NCBI GenBank assembly: GCA_008973525.1
Contig: WACJ01000408.1
Location: forward strand, 158,061-222,060
Length of the DNA stretch: 64,000 nt
Direction of reading: 5' to 3'
Source of the DNA: Stenopsyche tienmushanensis
Lineage: Eukaryota > Arthropoda > Insecta > Trichoptera > Stenopsychidae
Below are positions 1 to 12,740 of the stretch, in pieces (within the stretch, counting starts at the first letter, position 1; every line of letters starts with the position of its first letter). The notes under the pieces are model-generated. The model was not told the DNA's origin. It saw nothing but the letters and a program-made list of their open reading frames with translations, and made no database searches. A program made the translations under genes and the position numbers.

Positions 1-1753
1 TCAATCATAATCATATGAGCATTTGCAAAAAAAATACAACTAGAGTCATAAATATTATACTTTTTTGCTGTAAAATATACACACATTTTGCGTAAATAAA
101 TGGAGATGTTAACCGCTTACTAAAAATTCCGCGATACCGGATGTCTGAGTGTTAATTATTTTCGCAAATTGAGCCTCAAAGATCTTAAGGGAATCATATT
201 TGTATCAATGAATCAAAGTAAATTTTAAGCCCTTTGACATATTACAAAATTGTGGGAATTCTAAAACGTTACTGGATATAAGCAATAAAGCCGTCCTTCA
301 GGAGGATAAAAGCTATAAAGCTTGCTTTATTTTATTGCATCCCTCATGGCAACAGGTGCGCAAAGGGTAAGACGATAAGGTTCTTGCAGTGGGGAAGGAA
401 TAATTTTTCAACATAAATTTCGCATCGTAAAAGAGAGTGGAAAACATACGGACTGTATCGGTCGATCAGCCGTCAAGAGCGTATCGAGTACAAGATGTTT
501 GATCATAAAAAAAACTCCAAACAAGGTCTTTAATCATAACCGCACGATATGTTCTCCTTTTTTTTCTTATCCAATTTGACGTATAAAGTTTGGGTTCTTT
601 GTCGAGTTTACAAGAAATACAACCTTATTTTGTGCCTGGTACATTTTTCCGTAGGCGTGCTATAAAGCTCTTGTTTGTAGAGCTTAACGAGCTTTCTTGC
701 CGTACAATTTCTTTTCAGCGCTCGATATTGCAAGCAGGCCGTCTTCTTTTATATTTATTTTTAAAGCATTTTTTTAGATACTTGTTTAAATAATTATTAA
801 TGGTCTTAATGGTTAAAAAGTATTTTTTTGACGCTTATTTTTTAAAGCGACAGGACATATTTTGCTATCAAATGTTGAAAATATGAAAATGGATTTTTTT
901 TTCAAAAAAATAAATTCTTTCAACGATTAATGATTCTTATGGATGGAATAATAAAGGAAACGTTAAGAGGAAAACTGAACCGAACTTAACGAAAGATAGT
1001 TAGTAGTCTTTCAACGCGTTTTTCTCCAAACTGACTATAGTAATGTATTTGCTAATTATGAATTATATTGTTGGAAAGAGAAAATAATGACATTAATGCT
1101 GGGTATACTATTTCTTCCGAAGAAGAGAGCGATTTTGAGTCATATCGAAAATCGCAACGAAAATTATCATACAGCGATGATAGTTTGTAATTAAAATAAT
1201 TTGTATTTCTATAGTTGATTTCTGTCATTTGAGAAACCAGTTGTTCGACATCCTTAAAATTTTACTAATGATGCAAGATATCCTTTAAATGTTACCAAAA
1301 ATGTTATTTTTTATTACCTTTTTGTATTCCTGTTTTTTTATTAACTTTTTTGTGCGATTTTGGATATATTTTATATAGCTGTTTCAAAGTTATGCGGTTT
1401 TTAAAATCCACGGAACGCATCTTCATTTTTTCTATGTAAGTCCTTGTGTTTATGTTTTCATAGTACATGACTATTGTGTTACACATTACTAAAAATTAAA
1501 AATATAAATGAGCTTAGACTTTTATATTATCGAACGAATTAAGAAGCTAAATGTTCCAAATCGGCAAAATGAAAAGCTATTTTCCATGCTGTTTGTAGAT
1601 TAATCAAATATCTTATATGTAATATCATATCAAAATGATTCAGCGGTGGTTGGTTTATCTCTTCTACATTCGTCTCTCATGACCTGGATACGATACATTT
1701 GATACAAATATTGCAAAGACCTCTGCATCCAGCGTCCAAGATCTAATTTTTTG
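1..1753. other. AT-rich stretch with no recognised gene
   Basis: Open frames are short (67 codons at most), start at non-ATG codons or have low-complexity composition, and match no family I know. I see no RNA gene, long terminal repeat or inverted repeat here. Confidence 0.6.
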
Positions 1754-1943
1754 ATAAGCGAAATGTCAGATGAACAGGAGAACAATCCGAAGCACTTCAT
1801 ATGCTGTAAAGTTTTTATTGTTTCCTGCCGTTTGATTTAAAACCATAAATCAATACTTGAAATATTAAAATAATTGCACCAATGGAATATTTAATGCAGC
1901 ATTATTTTGATGAAAATTCCAGGAAGTCGTATATTTTTTACAG
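1754..1943. repeat. dispersed direct repeat, copy 1 (about 190 bp)
   Basis: Runs from ATAAGCGAAATGTC to a TCGTATATTTT motif and reappears in the same orientation at 12551-12740, at roughly 80% identity by eye, with blocks such as TTCATATGCTGTAA and ATCAATACTTGAAAT shared. There is no open frame. It is either a short dispersed element or a remnant of an old duplication. Confidence 0.7.
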
Positions 1944-4900
1944 TGCCTTCAATATTTGTTGGACTTGAGCTTTTAAAAGCATTTTTTCAGATAATCCTTG
2001 TTAAACGGCACATGGCCTCGTAAATCGTCATACCGAAAATTTATCACCAAGGCGAAGAATGAAGCTACCAAGCCTTGTCAAGATTTCTTAACGGTTGTAT
2101 AATAAATCATCTTAAGATTTCTTAAAATAGAGTTTAAACAAGGCCGACCTTTAATCCCAACATTCATCAGAGATGATTCAATACATATTTATATGTTTAT
2201 TCCGAACCTGAGTTTCTGTCTCGTGTAGGTCCCCATTCAACCTCGAACCTGAGTATTTGTACATATTTGCATCCCAGTATAATTAAAATCGACCCACCTC
2301 AGGAAATTGTGGTATAAATGCTACCATAATGGAATCAATGAAAAGTGGGTCAAAGGGCTAAAGGGCAGCGTTCAATAAGTGCTCTTGTAGATAACAACAA
2401 AGTCTGTGTTTGGTGTAAAAATTGTATTTGTCAAAAGTGGCAAAAGCTGACGATGCAGAATAAATTGAAGGGTTTTATTTACCACTTACTTCGAGATCCG
2501 CACCCGATAAGAGTTGATGTATTTCCATAAAAAAGGAATTTGATTTTTTCACGTCCTCGCCTTGAAGGACCTCAACGAATGTTTATTTAGCAAATTGCAT
2601 CTTCAACAGATACTTCGTATTGATGTTTTTAAAAGACTTTGATATTGGAAAGTAGAATAATTTTCAATTGATCTTCTTGTATCATGATACCGCAATATAT
2701 TTTTTTTAAATAGCAATATACACTACCGACAATTAATTTGGAATAATTTATTACTTTGTGAATAAAACCTAATATAACTTATCACTAATCAATTAACTTA
2801 ACGTGGCAATTTCATTTTAATACCTACCTTTGGTATGTATTAATATTTTTGATATTATCAATCAAATAATCAAAAATTCAACATATAATACGAGATATGA
2901 TAATTTATGTTGAAAAATGAGATTAAAGAGCGAAAACGTGCACTTAGTGTATTTGGCTAAGCCGGATATATTTGGCAAATAGAATTAAATTTTGATCGGC
3001 TTACAAGCTGATCGGATCTGATTAGATCTCTGTGGGTAACAATTTTTGATTGAAAATTCTGTAAGTAGGAAGCCAAGCGGTGCCTGATGCAGCTCCAGCT
3101 AATATCGACAAATGCGCTCGAGGCTGCTGCAGATTGCAATTACGCTGCACATGGCTGAGATGTTCTTTGCGAACAGCATCCATATTATGGATTATCATAT
3201 TAAATCTGATGAATTCTTCAAAGACTTGTGAGGCAATATGCGTCATATATTTTTTTTTAAAAACAACACATATTCGACTTGTTTTGCAGATACAAAAATA
3301 TTTTCAATCCATTTTCATCTCACAGATACTAGGTCATCATAATTTCATTACAAAACTCAAAATCCAATAATATTTCAAGCTTATTGAAGATTATCATGTA
3401 GGCCAAGATAACCCGTTCCAGTTTCAACCATAAAAGGATTGGTTCGTGTGTATAAAGAGATTAATATCGGAGGTTCTGTCGTATCTATCTTTTAAGATAT
3501 TGTTGAAGATAACATTTTTAAAAATACCGGGGTATTTAATATTTTATGCATAAATATCGGTATCAAGAACTCAAAATCTTAATTAAATCATTATCAAATC
3601 AATGACAATAATAGCACCAAATTCTTTTAAATATGAATTATCATTGTATGAATCAGTTCTGATGATAAATATCTGCCCATAAGTCGAAATATTTGACTTT
3701 AGATCTTTTTTGCTCATGTATCAGATGTACCCAGACAAAAGGGCGTTTTTATATATAAAATTCATCTCTTTATAACAAATTTATTTACAAAGATGATTCT
3801 ACAAAATAATTACCATTGATAAATAAAACCTTCCTCTACTCATTGGACTTTTTTTAAATGAGTTGTAAGGACCTTTTTCGTAGTAAGACTTGATTTAGGG
3901 GTTGTTTTTGGTACGTGCTGTGCCAATAGCCATTGCTTTTTGAGTCACTTATCTTCGTACATAAAAAAAATCCCGTCTACAGTTACCATGTATTCTAAGA
4001 AAATCATTTTAGTTTCTTCGACAACTTCTTCTCAAACTTCTTTGAACGCTGAACTTTGAATATCCATTCTTCTTCTGTTTTTGTATCGCTTCAGCCATTG
4101 ATCAAACACTGATAAAAGAAAGACGTACAATCTGATCGACAGAAGAAATATAGCTGACCATCAAATTTACTAATTTAAAAAACGCCCTTTTATCTGGGTA
4201 CCCATGATATTTCTGCAAAAACTTCGTTGAAGAAGTTTTACAACTCTTTTTCTTCTTCTCGACTGTTTCTGTGAACATCACGTCGGTTATAATTTATTTG
4301 GCTGTTATAAAAGGGGAACCACCAAAATTGAGCGTTTAATAAACTTTCTTTGGTAAACAATTTTCATTTGGAAGAGCAACTATATAAAGAGATCGAGCAA
4401 CGGTTGGTGCTTTTATATGATTTATCCTTCTGATGCAGAATTCATAAATTGAAAAATTATGAGGTTCTTCCATCATATAATGTAAAAGCCAGAGAAACTT
4501 TTCAGTTGAATTTCAAAGGAAGGAACTCGTCTAGGTATTAAAATCATTTATTCCGCTACGTTAGCCTAACAGAACGAGGGAAATTGTGAGGGCGGAAATT
4601 TCATACTTCTTTAAGTAAAACTATTTTATTTTTTTGTAAATTAATAACTTAAGATTGTGCTTTCAGCATGTCATTCTGTTATTATACACTTTTCCCTGAA
4701 TATTCTCATGCAAAGCATTATTCTAGCTCGTTAGCAACATAAGAGGAATTCTGAGTATTATAGCTACGAAATGTAGTCGTTAGCATTTTATTGAGACATT
4801 TGGCGCTTGAGAAGAGTTGTTAAAGTGGTTCTATGTCTACCTCTATGTCTCATTTTGTCAAAAAACTTTACATATGTTGCAAGTAGGTCGCGGTATTGTT

Positions 4901-7900
4901 TGAAACTATAATATTATGCCACTTTATCTCCAAAGTTTTTCCTTTCAAAATGTATATAAAAGGGTTATTAAAAATATTGTTGTTATAATTTTATTCATTT
5001 TTGATCTATGAAAATGCAGTGAAATAGAACAAATACAAACTGCGCTTTATTTTTGAATAGGTCTTATTGAAAGTGATTATTGCCAACGGACATAATATAA
5101 TTTTAGTTCAAGTAAAAAATATTGAATTATAAGAATACTGTATGTTATTTAAAAGGAGTGCATTTTCTCTTCTATTTTATTTATATTTACCAAATCTCCC
5201 AAACAAAAATCTGTATTGCCGGAGTGAAAGAGTTAAATATTTACAAAAAAAATATACTTTGTGTATCGAGTGTCATACTGACCCCAAATCGAGTATCGGT
5301 GATAAACGATGTAACGAATTTGTTTGTTTGTTTGTGCCGTATACGTTCCTACACTGTTCATCTAATTGTAACAAAACTTTGGCGAGTTATTGTATGCATA
5401 CCCGTGAAGATTATTGAATTATTACAAGTATTGTTTGTGTGCAGAATTTATTTTGTGAGACGCTTCGCGGATGCATCATGCTGTAGTTGTTTATACAAGC
5501 ATATTAGTCTTCAAAGTTATATAAGGATATTATTATTCGTATCGATTGATGATTCGCAAAGAGGCGGGAAATCATATCTTGAAAAATTGTTACATCGATA
5601 CATTGTGAATATTTTATTATTCATTTAAAATATAGTCGAAGTATGTCAACGTTGCAAATAAATTTATAGCGATCAGCCAAATAGGATTTTAATTTGTCGA
5701 GGGGTTCTTGTATATTATTCTCTTTCTTTTTTAAGACAAAAAAAGAGATAACCATATTGCAAATTGTATTATTAATTAATTTATATTAATTCTTGTATTA
5801 AATCTCTATTAAGTTGTGTTGTGACCATACATTCGAATTTATGTCAAAATATTAATATGGTTATTTTTTTATGTATGCGTTACTTTAAAACAGACGACAT
5901 ATGGAACGTATCATTTTATGTATCATAATTAATGTCAAATTATGGAGAGAAAAGATAGTAAGGCAGTAATGGAAAACATGGAATTATATAGTTGTGCCCG
6001 TTAAAAAAGTTCTTCTAAGTTGATCTAATTAAAAATTATGAAAAGATTCAAGTTACTTTTTATTTAAATATTAACCAAAAAAGAATAGCATTTTTAAATA
6101 ATATCATTATTATGGACTTATAAATTTACCTTCTTGTTTAAAAAGATCATTATGAAAAACCCCTTACCCCAAGTATCCTTAGTTATATTTAGGTAAGTCT
6201 TATTTAGGCTTAAAAGTAATACTGCAAAAAAATCACAAGTTATTTCAAAAATATTATAAACAACGAAAATTTATTAATTCACTTGGAACTATTTCCATTC
6301 ATATCATAAGATGGTGGAATATAACTAATAGGTTTATATATTATATTATAGATTTAATCTTAAGATATTAAAGGCATTCATGAATGTTTTAAGAAATAGA
6401 ATTTTGACCACAGACCGAAGTAAAGTACAGTTAGGGAAGAAATGTTCTAAGATTATGTCTTTTAAAGACGATGAAATGTGACATTTTAAAACTTTAGCGA
6501 ATATAATCGTACTAAGGCCACAAAGTTAAGATTTTATATTTTGCTATCTGCTAAAAGCTGATAAATAAAGAATATAATTTGGCATTTAAAATGTCTGCCA
6601 TTTATCATCCGTATAAATCCATTTATCTGTCGGGACCGTCGCAGCGTGTATAAAGCTTGTATATAAATATATAAACACTCTCGATAGCATACAATATTCG
6701 CTCATTTCTTTGCGTAAACATAAACAATACACTTGAAATTAAATCATACTCTTTCTGAATCACAGGATTTCGGACACAACTCTGTGTCTTACGTCTTTAA
6801 GGGGGTAAGGATGATATTGTAGGACAGTATCAATGGCGTAATATGATAATAGTTTTTATATAATAAGTATGCGATCCAATAAATGCTTTTGGATTCACCG
6901 ATGAAATATTTTTTCATGCCCTTTCAAATTTATCGATAGAGTTTATATCTAATATCGACAGTTAAATTTAAGTTCTTTCCATTTTAGTTTATAAAGGTAC
7001 TGCAAATTTTCCTTATATCTTTTTTAAAGTTTCAATTGAATTCACAATCCATCATTGCAAATTTAAGCTAGCATTATGGAACATCGTGTCTTAAAAGGCA
7101 TGTTAATATTTTCATTTTGATTATTCCAAGAATTCAGGTAACATTGCCACCCAAATAATAAGAAATTTTAGATAAGTAAAATTAAAATTTATTATATAAA
7201 CATGAAACTATTCCTACGAATTCATCAATTTATACACCCCATTTCGCTCTTCTGGCTTCTTGGCAATGTATAATCAAGCGCTATTTTGACTTCTCCCACA
7301 AAATCACTTTTTTTTCATATCATTGACAATCTTGATAATATAATGGCTCGTATCTATAAGATATTATATGACCAGTGTATATAAGAAAGAATTGTATCCA
7401 TCTTTCAATACCAATATCGACGACAACGCTTGTCATCAAGCTTATTAACACAGTGCCTTCGGAAGCAGAAAATTATTATCATTCACTGACACTCATTGAA
7501 TGCCTGAGAAGGTAATCTCTTTTTTGTGAATACTATGTGTTAAAAGCGGAATACAAAAATGTCCCACAGCCATCTACTGGTTTGAATGTCAATTTTTAAA
7601 GCTTAAATATTTTTTTTATACCCTAACTTAGTATTTTTTCAAGACGAGACTCAAACACATCTCATTGAAGGATGAAACTGTATGAACTGAAACTGTGTTT
7701 GTGTAATATATAAAAAGTGCTTTTGTTTGCGTTATGCTACGTATAGATATAGTAGAGATGGCGCTGCGCATGCGCGTAACGTCTCTATTTGCGTGTGTGT
7801 GCGACAGAGACAAAAATAGTACAAACGGTTCTCCTTCTGCCCTATTTCGTCTATAAAAAAATCACTTTAAAAAATACATTGACAAACTTAAAAGATAAAC

Positions 7901-8098
7901 AAAATTGCACGAAACGGATAGTCATCCTAACGTTTGGCTTGATAGTTGTTACCAATCAGAATATTCAAGTACAGTAACATTTGATCAACATATACGTCAA
8001 TCATTGTAATACCCTAAACATCATTGTTGTATCTCGTGTGGTGAAACATTTTTATTATCGTCATGTTATAGCGCTCTTAAAAACACTATTTTTTCAGA
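1944..8098. other. 6.1 kb intergenic AT-rich DNA, no recognised gene
   Basis: No recognisable coding region. The longest open frame (5122-5628) begins with TTG and is Ile/Leu/Tyr-rich in the way AT-rich DNA often is. A short motif near 5440-5475 (AGAATTTATTTTGTGAGACG) has a diverged relative near 9805-9830. A GT/CA-rich patch lies near 7790. The last bases before 8099 (pyrimidine run, then CAG) resemble a splice acceptor just upstream of the next ORF. Confidence 0.5.
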
Positions 8099-8998
8099 AT
8101 GGATTCCTACTATGATGATGATGATTCGAGCTCTGACGGTGATTCTTCTGATTATGACTCTGACAGTGAGATATATGACCTAGAAGAAGCGTTTGAAGAA
8201 GGATTCTTGGACAACGTTAACGATTATCGATCTCTGCGGAAGATCCCTGTGCCAAAAAATGCATCTCCATTAGCTTATTTCGAACTATATTTCAACAACG
8301 ATTTTTTGAATTCAATGGTAGATGGCACAAATCGCTATGCTGATTATTACATAGAAACGTTTTTTATAACCACCAGATCCATAGTAAAGTCATGGTATCC
8401 AACATCCGTCGCGGAGATGAAGGCATTTGTTGCCGTACTAATGGAAATTGAGCGAAATCAAAGACGGAGTATTTGGTTATTCTGGATTGAAAACCCAAAA
8501 ACAGGGTCATGGTTCGAAGAAATGTTACCGAGAGACCGTTTTTTCATTTTATTGAAGTTTTTTCATATTGCAATAAATGAAGAATTATATCCTCCGGGTT
8601 TTAATTACTTGCATAGAAGAACTGTTAAATACTGTAAGACGGTTGGACTAAATATGCTCTCAAAAATGTGTCTAATTGCATATCATACTTACAAAGAAAA
8701 CACTGATGGCAAAACTATGCCAAGATTTAAATTCCTGACCGTCATTATACATGAAATCACAAACGAATGGAACAAAATGAAAAATATTAACAACCCAAAG
8801 CATTTATATTTTTCTGTGTATCATAATAATGGCAACAGGAAGATATTAAGTCAAACGGAGAAAGAATGTGTAGTATGTAACAAATTGAATGGTGGACCAA
8901 CGATACGCTCCATTTTGCTAATGTTGAATATATCAATATTATATTGTATTATGTATTTTCTAAAAATTAAAATTAAATCCCTAGATTTATACAAATGA
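8099..8998 (+). CDS. piggyBac-derived protein lacking the catalytic core
   Basis: An uninterrupted 299-codon ORF that opens with ATG directly after a splice-acceptor-like TTTTTTCAG. Residues 1-40 are an Asp/Ser/Glu-rich tail as in piggyBac transposases. Residues 57-80 (SPLAYFELYF to TNRYADYY) match the start of the piggyBac DDE_Tnp_1_7 domain, followed by the usual W/F-rich segment to about residue 165. The sequence then passes directly into what reads as the region downstream of the catalytic core (about 175-255) and one CxxC pair (257-260) of the C-terminal zinc-binding domain. The part that normally holds the catalytic Asp residues (IDE, DN motifs) is absent, so transposition activity is not expected. 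The tail after residue 260 looks like read-through into non-homologous DNA. It may be a domesticated DNA-binding derivative or simply an internally deleted copy that has kept its frame. Confidence 0.6.
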   Translation: MDSYYDDDDSSSDGDSSDYDSDSEIYDLEEAFEEGFLDNVNDYRSLRKIPVPKNASPLAYFELYFNNDFLNSMVDGTNRYADYYIETFFITTRSIVKSWYPTSVAEMKAFVAVLMEIERNQRRSIWLFWIENPKTGSWFEEMLPRDRFFILLKFFHIAINEELYPPGFNYLHRRTVKYCKTVGLNMLSKMCLIAYHTYKENTDGKTMPRFKFLTVIIHEITNEWNKMKNINNPKHLYFSVYHNNGNRKILSQTEKECVVCNKLNGGPTIRSILLMLNISILYCIMYFLKIKIKSLDLYK

Positions 8999-10249
8999 AG
9001 CGATCGTGCACAATATGTACCATGTGTTTTATGAATTTATTATTTGGTGTTTTGTAAGATTTAATCAAAATTTATTGAATTTTTATAAGCTGAGACTATT
9101 GAATATTTGTTATGTCAGATATTATACAGAAGATATCTTAAAAAAATACAACAATAAATTATATCATTTTGGTTTCATTTATATCTAAACACATAATTTA
9201 CACACAATTGCCATTTAAACATAGTAATTCGGTATCATTGTTACATATTGACACAGCATACATACTAAAATACATTTACCACAGCACACAATATTCTATC
9301 ATCTTCACATATTTAAATTTAAAAAATATAACTTTAATGTTTGGAAAAATTTGACATAGAGAAAACAAACTTTATTTTGCAAATTAATCTATCGAAAACG
9401 GGTATACAAATCAAATTCAATATCTTTCACTGCCATATTAAATTAAATTATTATATAGATAGGAAAAGATTGTAGTTACTGAAGGAAAATAGATTGTATC
9501 TATAAAATGAATAGATACTTTTTTATTTGAATGTAATATTTTATTTTAAAAAAAAACGACATTTTCATTCGGAGAATCTAATATGTAAATGATGTTAAAT
9601 TTAAAGAAAACCGAAAATCATTTTAGGCCCGCCATAAATGATCTATTCGATTTTAAACATCCAAGCAGTCAATTTTCAGTCTTATAAGTTTGCTTGCTAA
9701 GTATATATTCATATATAATTCATCCGATTGCGGTTAAACTTTTGTGAGTAATTGGGCGTGTATCCATAAAGGTTTTTAAATTAGCACAACCATTATTTGT
9801 ATATAGAATTTGTTTTGCGAGACGTTTAATGGATGCACCATTTTGGCGCATATTGATCTGGTGGTTGCTAAGGTAAACGAAGCATAGCAACTGTCGATTT
9901 TGTATGCCAAGTGTTCAGTCTTCGGTGGACTATGCCGGGAAGCAGAAAGACACAAACGTCATCATTTCAATTCACGAAATAAACTTCAGGGTTCAACATA
10001 ATAATCGGTGATATGATCTGAAAAAAATGTTAGGAAAGAAATCAATATTGGCGAAAAGTCTGGGTATTCCGCACTACGCTTCACTCAAAGTTCAAATATT
10101 ACACGCCAAGCTTCGAACAAAGCTCGGGCGTTTTCGTGAGAAATTCATGAAACTACTTCTTTCATTAGGCTGAAATAATTATTAAATCAGCTAATAGATT
10201 GAAATGAAATTTTAGTGGTGCCTACCAAAGAGCTTACTGAATCAAAATT
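8999..10249. other. intergenic DNA, no recognised gene
   Basis: AT-rich. The small open frames at 9006-9354 have compositional bias only. Around 9805-9830 lies a diverged copy of the short motif near 5440-5475. Confidence 0.5.
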
Positions 10250-11045
10250 TCGAACCCGGGATTTCGGGATTGCAATTCAAAAATAGATAAATAAAACACT
10301 ACAAAAATCAAATATTATTTTGAAAATATGCCCGAAGTAATAATAAAGCATCGAGTGTTTCGTCATTTAGTCTGGATTTGATTTTGGTAGACAGGGCAAC
10401 CTGCCACTGAAAATGCATGCTCAGGCTCCACACTCGTTGGAGGTATCGTCATCAGATATTTAAATGCTAGTTTGAGTTGATGACCACGTGAGCTCCCATT
10501 TTTGTATAACACCATCGATGTGAATGATCAAATTCCTTTCTGCTGAGACACGGACTAAAACTCGCAAAATTCCCGATTTCCCCATAAATAATTTATTTCC
10601 GTCGCTGCAGATGAATACTTATATACTATAATACTTTGATCTGATTCGTAATTATATTACGGAGGAATACAAAATATTTGAATCCCGTATCTATTATATT
10701 TCATAACGATATTCCCATTATTAGAGTCGATGTGTATTAAATACATCACCGGTAGGGAAAGGTTAATATAACAATTTGAAAAACATATATGTATACATAG
10801 ATTAGACAGTTACTGCCCCCAAGGCGTCGCCTATGCTCGCCAATTAGTAGTTACGCCACTGTTTCAAAGCGTCAAGATTTCGGCGGGAATGTTTCGATTT
10901 AGTAGCCTTCATCTTGCTCGTGAGGTGTACGTTTTCTGTTAAATAAAAATTTCAATCCCGAATTTTTCGGGACTACGTTTATTAATCCCGGGATTCATGA
11001 GCACCTAAAGCTGCCCCCGGGATCCCGGGATTGGATTCCCTAGTC
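10250..11045 (-). mobile_element. hAT transposon relic, copy 1
   Basis: On the minus strand near 10360-10480 a degraded frame reads LAFKYLMTIPPTSVEPEHAF, the hAT C-terminal dimerisation signature, and stops soon after. The right end is rich in CCCGGG/TCCCGGGAT motifs and finishes with GGATTGGATTCCCTA, the inverse of the TAGGGAATCCAATCC that opens the related copy at 19499. No clean 8-bp target duplication is visible. It contains the strongly conserved block 10540-10868. Confidence 0.65.
10540..10868. repeat. highly conserved block inside hAT relic, copy 1
   Basis: Nearly identical to 19855-20182 (a handful of substitutions in about 325 bp), whereas the flanking hAT sequence in the two copies is visibly more diverged and carries indels. 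Its right end reads, on the minus strand, CAGTGGCGTAACTACTAATT, a form of terminus seen on insect DNA transposons. It is therefore probably a separate nested element, or a gene-converted segment. Confidence 0.7.
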
Positions 11046-11267
11046 ATGATACCACATTGATATTATCGGAATTAATAGTTCTAAGAGTTGCAGCAAAGGA
11101 GTTAAATCCAATGACTTGAAAAATTAATGATTCTTTATTAATAAAAAAATTAAATGAAATGTTAACAAACCCATAGAGGAAAAATTACATCGTGTTCCAA
11201 ACATATTTTATATTATGGCGGATATTTAAAGGAATATATCAATGAAAGCATTAAATGGTTCATGTCA

Positions 11268-11273
11268 TTTATT
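11268..11273 (-). terminator. poly(A) signal of g1
   Basis: AATAAA on the minus strand, about 80 bp after the stop codon of the propeller gene at 11354. It is the first canonical signal downstream. Confidence 0.45.
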
Positions 11274-11353
11274 TTATTATCCAATAGTCATTTAATTTTT
11301 TTTAATGTTGATCAATCAATAATAATACAATTTCAAAATAACAAAAATAATAT

Positions 11354-12154
11354 TCAATCATTGCGAATTAAAGAAAATATTCCACCGTCAATGTCCTCGG
11401 AGGCCATGTAGATATTTTCATTTTTATCGAGAGCGAATTTTGATATTATCGGCAGATCAAGTACGTCAATCTTCGTCGCCGTCAAAGTTCCCTTTTCCAT
11501 GTAATAAATTCCCTTTTCGGTTCCAAAATACACGTTGTCTTTCCTGTCTACTAAAACACTTTTCACATTTGCATCGTCCATATTCTCAATCTTGTCGATT
11601 TGCATTCCAGTATCCTTAACTGCATTTCCAGTAGCGTTTTTGTAATAAAAATGCCTTTTAGAATCGACCGCAAACGCGTCCTTTGCCGAGCCTAAATCGC
11701 TTAGAGGGAATGTCTCCCCAAATTCGGTCGCAAGGCTTATCCCGATAGTGTCCTCCATAATAAAATAGATATTGTCAGTGGCATCGATGGTCATACATTT
11801 AACCAATTTGGGAATATTCCATGCTATTTTTTCGACAACATACCATTTGTACAAGCTCTTGTAGATTTTATAATTTCCTCCGAAGTACATGGTTCCATTC
11901 GAGTCTATGACCATATCTGCTATTTGATGAGATAATGGGAAACGCGATGTCTTGTTCAAGCCATTGTTTTCAATCACATACGGGATTCTGCCTTCGACGA
12001 AGAACAGATTTCCGTCTGTGTCGATGTTAACGCTGGAGTAATTGCCATTGCGAATTTTGTTTAGGGTCCATGTTTTACCATTGAAATTTATAGTAGTAGG
12101 ATATTTTGCAAACACTCCTCCGAAGAAAAGAAATATTAGTATGAACAATTTCAT
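11354..12154 (-). CDS. secreted six-bladed beta-propeller protein, ommochrome-binding-protein-like (g1)
   Basis: A 266-aa single-exon ORF. I start it at the ATG at 12154 because that gives a clean signal peptide (MKLFILIFLFFGGVFA, predicted cut before KYP). The longer frame to 12202 adds residues that look like upstream DNA and opens with TTG. Six repeats follow at about 35-45 residue spacing, with cores such as VNIDTDGNLFF, MVIDSNGTMYF, MTIDATDNIYF, FAVDSKRHFYY, VLVDRKDNVYFGT and FALDKNENIYM. This is the D-x3-N-x-Y pattern of NHL/SGL-type propellers and of insect ommochrome-binding proteins, which are secreted haemolymph pigment carriers. NYS, NKT, NGT and NAT sequons fit secretion. The order of blades matches the four paralogues at 16.4, 54.6, 56.6 and 60.9 kb. 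The pigment-binding role is inferred from family resemblance and the ligand is unknown. Confidence 0.75.
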   Translation of the reverse strand: MKLFILIFLFFGGVFAKYPTTINFNGKTWTLNKIRNGNYSSVNIDTDGNLFFVEGRIPYVIENNGLNKTSRFPLSHQIADMVIDSNGTMYFGGNYKIYKSLYKWYVVEKIAWNIPKLVKCMTIDATDNIYFIMEDTIGISLATEFGETFPLSDLGSAKDAFAVDSKRHFYYKNATGNAVKDTGMQIDKIENMDDANVKSVLVDRKDNVYFGTEKGIYYMEKGTLTATKIDVLDLPIISKFALDKNENIYMASEDIDGGIFSLIRND

Positions 12155-12550
12155 GTTTAAATGTATATAGTTGGGCTCACAATGAGCAATAATCATTTTC
12201 AAATTGTATTGCCAATATTAGCGATTTGCAAAAATTAAAGATTAAATAATTGACCATTTTTAAACGATATTATCAAATACATAACGATATTCGCATGAGG
12301 CTAATATCAATTTTAAATATATTAACAATTATGCTGCTATCTAATTGAGTTTGGCCAACTACATCAAAATATTTCTCAACCTTTTGTGAATATATTTTTA
12401 TTCATTGCCACCCTCATAAATGCAGCAGTTGCACATGCAGTATTATAATATAATATAATTTTGTTTAAATATATGATTGTTGAGATTGAATTCTAAAATA
12501 TTTAGTAAAAAATTGTATTAAATAGTAGGAATAAATCTGCCAACGATTTC

Positions 12551-12740
12551 ATAAGCGAAATATCAAATGAACAGAAGTACAACTCGAAGCTCTTCATATG
12601 CTGTAATTTTTTTCTTGTTGCATGCTCTTTTGATTTAAAGCCATAGATCAATACTTGAAATTTTAAAACAAACACACCAATCGGAATTTTAATGCAACAT
12701 TATTTTGGTATAAATTCCAGGATGTCGTATATTTTCGCAG
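12551..12740. repeat. dispersed direct repeat, copy 2
   Basis: Partner of 1754-1943, same orientation, about 80% identity by eye. The pair flanks a 10.6 kb stretch that includes the piggyBac-derived ORF, hAT relic 1 and g1. Confidence 0.7.

Noticed and set aside
590..793. 67-codon plus-strand frame
   Set aside because: TTG start, no motif, and isolated.
2957..3370. Overlapping open frames on both strands
   Set aside because: Mutually overlapping, short, non-homologous; a local dip in stop density.
5122..5628. 168-codon plus-strand open frame
   Set aside because: Starts with TTG, has no recognisable motif, and its Ile/Leu/Tyr/Lys-rich composition is what AT-rich DNA gives by chance; a second frame overlaps it.
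7628..7977. Small frames around a GT-rich patch
   Set aside because: Simple-sequence composition; no motif.
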